Positions 27,901 to 39,900 of a DNA stretch of 64,000 bases are shown piece after piece. This DNA is from Membranipora membranacea (lineage: Eukaryota > Bryozoa > Gymnolaemata > Cheilostomatida > Membraniporidae), in contig OU612070.1 of the NCBI GenBank assembly GCA_914767715.1, positions 20,138,025-20,202,024 of the forward strand, written 5' to 3'. The position numbers and the translations under genes were made by a program. The notes beneath the pieces were generated by a model. The model worked only from the letters and a program-made list of their open reading frames with translations. It searched no databases and was not told the origin of the DNA. Position 1 is the first letter of the stretch. The number at the start of each line of letters is the position of its first letter.

Positions 27901-30900
27901 TCTATATGCGGTGTGGATAGGGTGAATTTACAGATAGCTAAGGTACAATGTTGGGAAAAAGGTACTAAGTAGGTTCTATGCTACCGTTATACTGATACAG
28001 TGAATATAATTAGATTGAGGTAACTACCAAACTTGGATCAATTCCCGTCCATTATTGAGTATACATTATTTTAATCCAGTCTGCCTGCATTTGGAATTGC
28101 TCCCCACCACTGATAAGCCACAGATTATCAGTAGCATGGGAACAATTCCAAATGCAGGCAGACTGGAGAGGGGAGGGGGTTCAATTACAAAAGTTGATAG
28201 CGCTTACTACACGAGGAGCCAATTGGAGGTAAGATAAACTTCTTCTCCAGACCTAGCCTGTACTTCCTGTCCGCCGCTAAATCGACATCAGAGCCTGAGA
28301 AATAAAAATTAAATTATTGAGACCTATTTCCTACACCATCTCAAGATTCAGGAAGATGAACAGACAAGAGAAAAGGGCCATCCAAATTCAACTAACAACA
28401 TAACTACTAGCTTTATCATAATGTATACTGATCACTGTACAGATGGTGACTATATCATATTATATTATGTACACTGATCACTGAATAAAGATATTGTTTG
28501 GCACTAATGGCGACCATGCTGTAACTGCGACTCCTACTACCCATTCCCATGGTCTGTTGTCAGGTATAAGTTGCCTATCAATACAGAATCAGCATAAGTG
28601 ATATCTCAACACATTACAAGCAACAACTACGAGACAGTCAGGGCCTCACTGAATGATTCTATGTTAAAACAATGATATTATTTTATTGGTAGTTTTGCCT
28701 ACAGTGTCCCACAATTATAAACATTATACACTAAAAACACCACACACATACACACAAACACAAGGAGTAACTCACTGTAATCGGCCCTAGCTCTCACAGC
28801 TGGGTGTATATTAGGATTTAGCTCCCCCGTACATCTGCACAGCACTGTATTTATGTGATGATAAGCTCTCTGCCAGTCTATAGTTGTCTCCCTTGTCTCC
28901 TCTAGGATACTCTGACTAAGGTGAGGTATACGGTGTAATAATCCCAGCTCGTTACATTTATCTATCCACAGCTGTGGTCTTAGACAGAGGAACCTCCAAC
29001 GTCTGCATACCTGCTAATCGTGAGGGATATGGTACAGTGACAGGTCTCGTTAGTGATGACACAACTCCAAAATCTATGCACCAATTTTATTACACCTTTT
29101 TATAGAGGTTTCCATATACGTATGTTATAAACAAAATAAAATAACAACCCGTTTGTAATAACATCAATTCAATTTTAGGGTTGTTTGTTGCTGAAGAATG
29201 CCTTCATGAGAGTCTACAGGAAAGATATAAGGAAATTGAGAGTTTTTGGATTGTGCGATGTAGATTAGCATCATTGCTATGAAATTTTTGTGACAGTAAA
29301 CAATGATGCCGATGTTTTTTAATTTTTTTGTTTGATCATGTCAATGACAAGTTAAGAATGAAAAAAGAACTAAAATATGAGGCAATCAGATAATTGGAAA
29401 CTAGAGTTACTTCACAGATAATGGCTGTATAACCGACCTGTAGGCATGTCTCCAAGCTGTTAACATCGAGATAAGTTAATATTCTCATTACTAATCTGTC
29501 AGGTAGCTCAGAGATATGCTCTATATGATGTGACCTCTGAGTGACGAGGGATTTTACTAGAGGTAATACAGACTTTGAGTATTTGAAGCTCTGTGTGATC
29601 ATCTCCATCAGTAGACTGATTATATCACTGCTCGCCCATCCACCTATACACTAAAGGGGCGAGACAAAAACAATGTTATAAGTTTTGGAACGGAAAAAAC
29701 TGTTATGTTATACTATGATATGTTATGATGCAATAAAAGTATGTTTGATATGGGCTTGCAAGGTCCTTCTAATGGAGGACTCATCATGCTTATTCTTTTT
29801 TAGGGTTTATACATAGCATATAGTTCTATATATATATATATATTATATGATATATAATTATACATATGTATATAGTACTCTTTATATTTTATACAGTATA
29901 TAGACTTGTGTCTTGCTTTTCTATTGACTTGATAGCCCTGGGAGGATAAGAATTGAACAGCTATGCCATGTTATGTTACTGACCTGCATGATGACTCCTA
30001 ACTGCTGCTTGAATTTGATGTAAGTGTTAGAACTCCTAAACGGCGGGTGGCTTAGAAGTCTCTCGTCTGAACCTGATAATAAAAGGCTTAATATACTGAG
30101 CATCATTCTTTCACAAAGAAAACTTCATTCTTGTGGTTTCACTATCAAGTTTACCAAAATGATGAATTTAATAGTGTAGTCAAACATACAAAATTATTAT
30201 GACGACTAAGAAACAAAAAAGCAATCCGGCCTATTTTCTCCGCAATAATAATATTCCTAATATATAATGACCTTTCCCTTTGTATTTGGATGAGAGGTCA
30301 GGATCAGACATGTCGTCAAGACATGGCATCTGAGCAGCGTAATCGTACTCAGTCATTGAGTGGGTGGGGCGATAATCACTCTGATAGTGTATCCTCTTAT
30401 TCGTAATCCTCCTCTTCTTCCTCTGCCTCGTCCTCACTCTATCGATGAGAAGAAATAAATATCTATGCCAGAGAAGGCATTTAAATATTATTAATACATT
30501 TTTGAACATGTTGAGAAATCACGTTCATGTTTATTTAATGCAAATCTGATGTAAACCTATAGTTTTCTCAATGGATTCTTCATATATAGTTACCTCCATT
30601 GTCATAAATCATTATTTAAACATGAGAGGATAAATTTGCAACGGTACTTATGATTGTAAACAAAAAAGTAACAAGGTGGTGTGCAATCTCCATATATCCC
30701 ACCCTCCTTGGTCAGAGTATTGTTTTGTATTATCAGAGTAATGTATTGTATTATCACAGTAATATATTGCATAATCACGTGTCTCATCCCCACCCTGTGC
30801 AAGCAAAGTTATAGGAGTGGTTTCCTGTTTGGTTAGTGCTGATTTATAAGCTTGATAGATGAAGTTAGATGATTTGAGATGGAGAGCCCAAATGTTAGTT

Positions 30901-33900
30901 TCATTCTGTTTTCCCCTAGATTAATTATGCTCCATTTGCCTGCAGCTGTAGTTGTCTTTCCTCTACCAGCAGGGTGAGAAGTGGAGGGGGAGCAACTCTG
31001 AAAACAGGCAAATGGATCAAACTTGATCTAGTTTAAGTATATTAATTAGATGAGTTTACCCCATCACTCTGTGTATACATATATACGTTAGCTTATTAAT
31101 CGCATATTTTTGACGGTTATTTAGCAAAAGGAGACCAAGAGTTAAGAAAACCATGTATTAATATCTTGTATAAAACCGATGTTACTTAGCAGGGATAAAA
31201 TGAAGCATGCAGGTTCACAGATAATGGGTGAAAATTATGCAAAGCACTCGCAAAGTTTGCAATGATATCACAGCCACGATAAAATAAACAAACCTAGGTG
31301 TTCATTCCTGCTTAAAAGAGAGAGGTTAAAAATAAGTACAAAGCACAACCTACAGACATGATACAAGAGATAAACCCCCCCCCCTCCCCCTGTCACCTCA
31401 AATTCAACAGCTGTAAATTTTTGTAATTCTCAGTAATCATGTCAATAATTCAATATATATAAAATAGGGAACAACAGTTATCACCATGATAACCACATAA
31501 AACCAATGATTGGCGCTAAATCTGAACATATATCCTACCTGCGATGCGGTCGCCATTTTTTATGCATGCTATGAACGACCTGGAATGGATGGTTTTTACT
31601 TTCAGAGGCTTGAGCAGAAGTTTGCTCCACCGATATTGATGTGCAAGCCTCAAAGAAAGTTTGAGGGGTACTTATGGGCCGCAGTGCAGGATCTTGGGCT
31701 ATAGTGAAGGGCGTTACATGCTGAATCATAGCAGCCTCGTCTATACAAAAAATCAGAAAATGTGTAACATATCACATAGTGAACTTTTGGTCCATTCAGC
31801 TGCCATTATGTTACGTACAAAGATAATATGATAAAAGATGTAAATCCATCTCAAACACACTGACATACTAGCAAAACGAAGGAGTACAACAGACCATGCT
31901 TAATGATATAAGGTATTTGTTATGAAGCGAATACTACAATCCATCAAGGGAGGAAAAAGAACGTTAAATACACAGCAAACATCCAAATTAACCCAACGCA
32001 ATCCAATACCATGTCTTGTCTTATCTCATGTGAGGGGAGGGAAGCAGTATGAGACTGTACTCTCCAGAGAACAGGTGATTGACACCCCTCAGTGCTCAAA
32101 GACCCCTGGACAATTTTGATTATTACTAATGGAACACATCCTTGATATTAGAAGGATAAGTAGTTCCATCAGTCGGTTTTGTGATTATGAGAGTTGTCAG
32201 AGTTTAAGAATTGTGTGTGATTTGTGAGAGTTGTTGGTTGAAATTGATTTTGAGTTTTGTGGTATGTGGGTAGGGAGAAGCCAGGGTAAATCCCTCGAGA
32301 CGAGAGCGGGGTTTGAACCCTGGACCTCTCGCTTGATAGCAAAGGGTGAAACCAGCCTTGTGATATTTTTTGGCAAATTAGTTTAATACGGAAGCTTCTA
32401 ATGTTTTAGTCTTACCTTTTTCCTCTGGTTTTTCTGGTACTTGTTTGGTTTGAGTGGGAGGCTGAATCCTAAACACTCTGAGTGTAGCCTGCATTGCCTT
32501 ATTGGACAGTCTATCTTTGAGGTTTAGATAACGCTCCCGACTGAGCTTTCTTTCAGGATCTGAAGATACCAGGCCTAACCCGACGGATGAGGACAGGATA
32601 CATTCAGCTATCTCATCTGCTAAGTCATCCTCCTGAGTGAAGAATAAGAACAGTGACATCGCGACTACACCATAACCATGTGTATCTCTGATCGTTAGAG
32701 TAAATTTAGAGTGAGTACCTAACCTTTACCCGCCCCTAAATAATGATTGCTACACCGAATTCCTTCTAACAGTCCTCAAGCTAAGTGAATTAATTCACTC
32801 TCTATCTTTCAGAGATATACATGCAATAGAATATCACGTGATCAGCATTGAGAATGAGGCTCAATCACCGATATGATTGTAGGACGAACAAGATTGGCTT
32901 TATTGAGAGACAATACTAACTCAAAACTCACATGTGTTGGTGTTCACTAGTATGCATTGTTTTTGTACGCTTTTGCATTCTAGGTATATATTATGAAGGC
33001 AGGAAAAGTAACATCAGCCCCACAATGAATTTTCTGGAGTTTGTTCCTCCATGTCAACCTCATATAACATATGAGACCGATTTGTGGAATATTCTAGAAG
33101 TCCTAGGCTTATCTTGTCTTTTTTAGTATATAATTTCCAACAGTTTCACAAAATGAATCATCTTACATCATTGATATAATCTTTAGATTTTCTCAGAGCC
33201 GTGTGAACTGAAGTTGCAAACTCATGGACCATTTTATCATCTTCTATTCGCTGCTCTTTAGTAGGCTCGTATTCAGCGTCTACAACATTGATGATCTCAG
33301 ATCGATCATCATCTATAACTGCCTGAGCTGTGTCGTGTTCCTCCTTGTAATGCGTTACATCCACCTCTACTGATTCAGATCTGGAAATATGGAAAGGGAA
33401 ATATTGGAATCATTGTTGAGGATCAAGTTTTTGGTATATATGTTAAGTTCTCAGTCTAATTTAGAATAATGCTCTAAGCATGAGCAAGGAGTAACAGGTT
33501 ACTCCGTACTATGAGATTAGAGAAGTATTCTAAATTAGACCGGGAACTCAACAATGATACCAAAAAACTTATTCTTTTTAAATAACTTCAATAATGTCAT
33601 TGGTGATGTCAGCACTGATGCTGACTTGCTGACAGGTCTCTCAATAAATCTGATCAAAATTTATATAGCAGTTGAACATGTTGTGCCTGTCTTAAAAGGT
33701 CATGGTAAAATAAACTTCAACTAATGTAAAATGAACACCTAGAATGATAAAATCACTGACCAAAAAAATGGAAAATCAATAAACTACTTATGCAAACTGT
33801 AGGAAAACGAGATTCGTTATGTAGTATCAATAGTTTGTTATACTCTAAACAGTATTTCTTATCTGACGACCCTATTGAATTCTAGCAGCTTTAACTTTAT

Positions 33901-36900
33901 GCATTGGCTGATGTCCCAGTAATGACCTTAAAGACTAGGCAAGCTACTTGACATAAGTATTACTGAACTTTTGAATTAATCAAAGAAGAGGAATTGTTTC
34001 AGCAATCATGCATAAATTGGCATATGCTTGTTCAGGGCCAGCTTTGTTCCACTTATCCATGATTACATATCAGTGGCTGTGAGAGAGTACATCTATACAT
34101 TTTTATGTACCTGAGTAGATTAGGAGATACCCAATCATCAAGCCAATCAGTGGCTGAGGAGGCAGCAGCAGCAGCGGCAGCACCAGTAGGAGCAGGGAGA
34201 GGAATTCTGTCAACTGTCGACCTCCTCTCCAATCGACTAAAGTGTGACGCTGCAAAATAAAATCAAAATCTGATGTACGTACAAAATTTTGGCTTGATTA
34301 GCTTGATAAACATTACTTTATGGCAATATTATTATTGTAAACCAAGGCGTTACATATGATTGAATACGCCACAAATAAACGACATAAAGACATTTTGAAA
34401 GTATGAAAAGATCGACTTACAGTGGCGCTCGTTGTGTCTATCGGCAGATACAGCCGCTGGCGATCGGCCTACAGGAGATAGTAATCTGAAGGAATCTACA
34501 CTGACTTGCTGCTGTGGTGTCCCAGTGGCAGAGACTTCAGATCTATTATCCGTATTCTGATCCAGAACTTCTGCCTACATGAACAGTATGAATATCTAAG
34601 ACCTAAAGAATATGGCAATTTACAAGGTGCATCTTCGTGGAAGTTGGTTCTACTAAAGAAGCCTACCACCGCTGTTATGGCAAAACTCATGTAAATTGTC
34701 CCAATTATGAAGTAAACATTAGCTGAGTCATTGCGTATAAGGTGGATAAGGAGTACACATGATATCTGAACCACAGCATATTTTAGCGATTTAAATTTCA
34801 AATCTCATGATAGATGAGTTTACAAGACAGCGAGGCTGACTAGGGACCAAGCTATCAAATCAACAACTATAATTCTTAGATAAGTAAAATATTACAGTGC
34901 TGCTGTTACAGGATATAAGAGCACAAACAAACCTCTTCTTCTACGCCACCCTGATGATCAGTTACGCTATCATATGACCCTGTTTGTGTGGTGACCTCAA
35001 TCCCATATGAGGCCTGAGGCTGAAATGCGACTCTGGCCTCGTCATGTGACACTCTAGTATGAGTCGTTCTAGACACGGGTCTCTGAGAGCTTGATATAGG
35101 GCCGATACTGGGCACAGATCGCATTGAGGAGATAGGCAGGTCGGGTTCTCGTCTGAATCCTCTCAGGATAGAGGGGTGACTGCCTATCGAAGTCACTGAA
35201 TAGATAGGTGGTAACACGGTAGTTAGCCCTGAAACACATAAAACAAGTTTTGAACGCTATTGATTCACAGTGAGATGGTTAAGTCTTAGTCAATACCTAA
35301 CCCTCATACCAAAACCTCCCAGAAATCCGGCTACTTTTTAGATCAAAGAGGGGAATATTTTGTCTGCATGTTGGGTGTGCAAACACACATTGGACCTCAA
35401 GAATTTTTAGCCCCATTCCGGAGGACCCGACATGGATGAATGGTATGCCAGTACTAAATCAGGACCGCCTACCAGGGCAGGGGATTGATGCTGTACCTCA
35501 ATGATCACAAGTCTGCACGCTTAATCTTTAGACCACCTCTGACTTGAGAAGGTTTCTATCAGCTTGAAACTGCATAATATTAGGTCTTAGAAGTGTGTGC
35601 ATCTAAAATTAACATTATGAAGTATCGCCCCTACCTTCAGCAGGCTCAGTAGATGGAGCTAAAGCTATACTATTGATAGTCAGATTAGATATGTCTGTGT
35701 CAGGAGTGAGGGCTTCGCTACCTTCACCAGCACTATAATCATCATAGTCAGAGGTACCGTCAGCATTGACAACTGAGTGTGAACGTAAATCTGATGAACG
35801 ATTAGCATTAGCTGTGGGTGTGTCATTAGCAGTGGGCGTGTCATTAACTGTGGGTGTGTCATCCGGAGTATCAGGCCTATCATCTGCTGCTTCAACATCA
35901 TGTGAACTTTGATGAAGCTCTCCAGCGTCAGCTGTGCCGTCCCCAGTACTTGAATCATGCGGTGTTCTGGATTCGGTGAGCTCAGGTTCAAGAGATGATG
36001 AAGGATTACCCGTCAAAGTCTGAGTATCTGGTGTCTCCGTGGAGGCAACTTCCTCCGGGGCCTCAGATGAATTCTAGGAGAATAAAGCACAAAGAAGTAA
36101 CAATGAGTACCTGTTGAGGTATGTTGTTTGCAAACAAAGACACAGTGTCTCAACATAACTATAAAAGTAAAAAACTATAGTAGCTGTTCTCCTTCTATCA
36201 TAATAAAACAATCTTATAATACCAGAGACTATAGATATAGACTATAGATATATCTAGAGTCTCTGATAATACTTCCTAGCTTCTATCGGCTATGAAACAT
36301 GGCCCATACCTCAGTTATAGACTCCATGGTAGCATGAGCCACAGGCTCATCATCACAAGGGGAGATAAATGAAGATTGAGGGTAAATGCTATGCTGAAAA
36401 CTAAGATAATCCTCTGCAGAGACTATAGGCTCGGGCTGTAGGGCTGTTGCTGTATTCTTAGGTGTTGTTGGCTTTGAGCGAGGGCTAACCTGAAAATTTC
36501 AAAGCAGGTTATCATCATGAAATAAATCGCTCTCATTAAAAGGTAGTGTGACATGAATTAGGCATTGAAAAAGGAGCACCAAGAAGATTTCACTGCTGAA
36601 TACGACAGACTATCCATGCAGTAAGTAGTCTCAGTGCTCAGACGGCAGGGAAATTGAAAGGTTGATAATGTTATGGCGCTAACTGGCATTGCAGCTGTCT
36701 GAGCACCTAGATTAGCGATAAATCAGATAATCAAAGGTAATAGGGTGAGCATCACATATACCGGTGAGGTTGTAGTTCCTGTCGATTTTCGCGTGACACT
36801 ACCTCGCAAACGGCCCACTGTTTTGAAAGATATCCTAGGTGAGCGATGTTGAGTTAGATTTCTCTTCCCAGTTTTCCTCAGAATGCTATCAGGGTACAGA

Positions 36901-39900
36901 TATTTTTCATCTACCAAAGTATAATATAAGTAGACAAAATGTCGGTGAAACATGTACATAAAGTACAAAAGAGGGGATGGACATAATTGGGAGTTGTCTT
37001 CAAACTGTCAGAATTTGCAATGAGAAGACAACTTAAGACGGGAATTATGAAAGAAAAGATGGTGAAGGAATGCACAAGTACAACCTAAAATTTGAAGGGA
37101 AAAACCATTTTTCAATAATCCTATATATAGGCAGAACCCTTGCCTGGAACCTGCATTTTCTAAACAGTCCTTAGTATTTGAGTCTGACCTAATTTCCTTC
37201 TTGGTTTCACACTAAAAGAGGCAAATTAAAACAGCTGAAATCCTAATAGCCGTATCTTTAGTAAAGGATTGTACTGCTAGCCATTACTGCTAGCCAGACT
37301 ATTTAAGTATTTAGCTGCAAAATTTGGAGGTAACATGTTCTGATTGGAAAGCTTGTAAAATGGAGACCTGCACTGTACGATGAAGTTTCATTGGCTATCA
37401 TGTTATTTTACTGAGCTATATAAAGCCATCCCTTTGTAGCCTTATATCAGCTGCCCGATTGTTTGTTGGGTCTTAAGACACAAAAATCGTCCCACAAACA
37501 AATACAGCAAAAATATGACAGCTGAAATAATGCTAAACCCTTTGCCTACCTGCAGCTTTCGTTGATAAGTTAGAATTCCTTAGTAGTTTAGTGACAGTTT
37601 CCTGTATTTTATATTTAAAGTCTCGTGTCTCAGCGTGATAGTAGAGCGGTGTACTGGGACGCCATCGCTCCTGTAGATACATGTGTCTAAGCATTCTCTT
37701 ATTACTCCTCCTGTAAGAGGCACTGCTCTGCCATCTTTCTTTCAGTATTGGTACATTATCTATAGTATATAAGGGAATTCATTGACATAGGTGGATAAGC
37801 TCATTAACCGGTTTTCTTGGTGGGTTTGTGATTACTGGACATATACTAGAGATTTTGGTGTTTTCAGCAGTATTGTTCCATCAATAAATCCCCTTTATTA
37901 CATCCAAATTAGAATCTTTTTTTTTCATAGTATGACATGGAAATTCCTGCTAATTTAGATATAAGCTATCCAAATTGCTCGGTTATAGATTAAATGTTAC
38001 GATTATAGAAATGCTTAGGTTATGGTATGTTTGGTATGATCTCTCATTATTCCTGAGGTGATGATTTATATATATGTCAATAATTTAAATCACTTTGGTT
38101 AATCGCTGTCCTGTAATTTACTTGAGTTGAGATATTTGTGAAGCTAATTTCTGCATGCTATTTTTGACATAGGAATGTGGCTAAGATTCATGATTCAGGT
38201 TCTTGGTAGATAGTAGATGTTACGCAGGAGCAGTACCAATGAATCGCAAGAAGAGATCTGGTACATCCATTGATATGGAATATTTACTTTACCACAGTGG
38301 GTAAATAATTAGGATTAATTGCGTTCAATAATTAAAGTCGTGTTGTTTATACAGTTGTACATGTACACATACATCTAATGTCACAGTCAAAATTTCATCA
38401 AAGCAGGTTTTATAAATTTTATGATTGTATTTGAGGGGATTGAATTTTGACAACCTATCCACAATTTAACACGTCCACCTTGCTTCCTAAAACCTTTTGT
38501 AAGTGGTTATCAGAGATGGCTTAATGATTCAGTTGTCTTACTCTAAAATCTAGCGCTACAGTCAAAATACTCATGACAGTATTAAGCTCCATCAGCAGGT
38601 TTACAATTTTCGTGGTGTTTGTGGGGGTAGGTGATTAAGATTATCTCCCTTTTCCTGAAACTCTGAGTAAGCTATTATCAGAGATGGCCTAATGATTCAG
38701 TTGTCTAACTACACTACACAAGTACAAACAAACAATATAATCTTACCAAACAGACGACATATCTTAGCCTGAGCTTTGTCTGAGTTGATACGAGGTCTGA
38801 ACGCTTCCGACGGGTATTGTTTATTAAAGGAGGCTTTAAAGCCTCGGTGAGATAACGGTTCTAGAATGTTATTCAGTGACTCTAAATCACTTCCTGGGCA
38901 TCTGAAAATAGATTGTAGCAAATAAAGATCACGATTACATATGTTGAGAAGGTCTAATCACAACAGTAATCAAATGATAAACTTGTAATAAGGTCTTTGT
39001 GATACGTCTCAGTTAACTGAAAGAATCTTGTCACGCTTTGACATTGCAATGTATACTTTATTTATATTTATTTCCATATCAGTATCAACACACAAAGCAG
39101 CAAGGAGAACGGTGAACGTTTTCATCTATGTTCTTCGCCCACCTCGAGATTTAGCAAGACAAACAAGATTTTTATCTACTGCGATGAGATTTCCAAACTA
39201 TTCTCAACAAAATTAATAACTAATGAATGATAAGAGTGGTTGTTTTGTATCATTCTAGAGTCCTTAGTCTAATTTGGACTACTGCTTTAATGAAAAATGT
39301 ACTTTTTAGTGCCTTCTCATCTCAACTTTGACCGACAATCAGTTGAAACTGCGCCGCAGGCTGCTGAAGAGCCTAGAGCAGTATTCCAAACTAGACTAAG
39401 AACATTAGTGCTCTAGGTTCTATAAATAGGACAGCATTTATAGACAAATGATATTTTTCATAAATACACCTGACTGCTTTGTTTTTATTTTTTTATTTAT
39501 GCATGGTCTTTATTTGTCATTGACTTTGATCGGCAATAATAAAGTATATAATATATTAGAATGATACCAAAAACCTGACTCTTTCACAATCACTTAAATC
39601 GACATATGACAGGTGCAGCAGAATGGTGAAAGGAAAGGGAGGCTTGGTTAAAGTGACATACCTCTCGATGAGTGAAGCCAGTAGGATCTTCTGCTGCCAG
39701 ATTTGCAGCGATTCAAAGTGTTTAGTTATAGATCTCCGTACTATTTTCTTTTTCAAAGATTTGCTGCAAGGAAATTGATGATACTATGATGTCAATCAAA
39801 GTTAAAGTTATTATTTGTGAAATAGTGGTAAAATTTATTATAACTACAGTCCACCGTTTTGCTGAGGTTTTGATTAGGATCTTGGTCATGATAACCTTGA

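Noticed and set aside
29824-29870. AT-rich near-palindrome (TATATATA..TATATGATATATAATTATA)
   Set aside because: AT microsatellites fold by chance; no inverted arms beyond the AT alphabet.
35400-35560. Possible second tRNA-like SINE (minus strand)
   Set aside because: A GTGGTCTAAAG-type start can be seen but no convincing B box; too degenerate to call.
35680-35991. Minus-strand open frame in another frame with repeated MTHPQLM-type words
   Set aside because: Out-of-frame shadow of exon 7; only the acidic frame fits the phases of exons 6 and 8.
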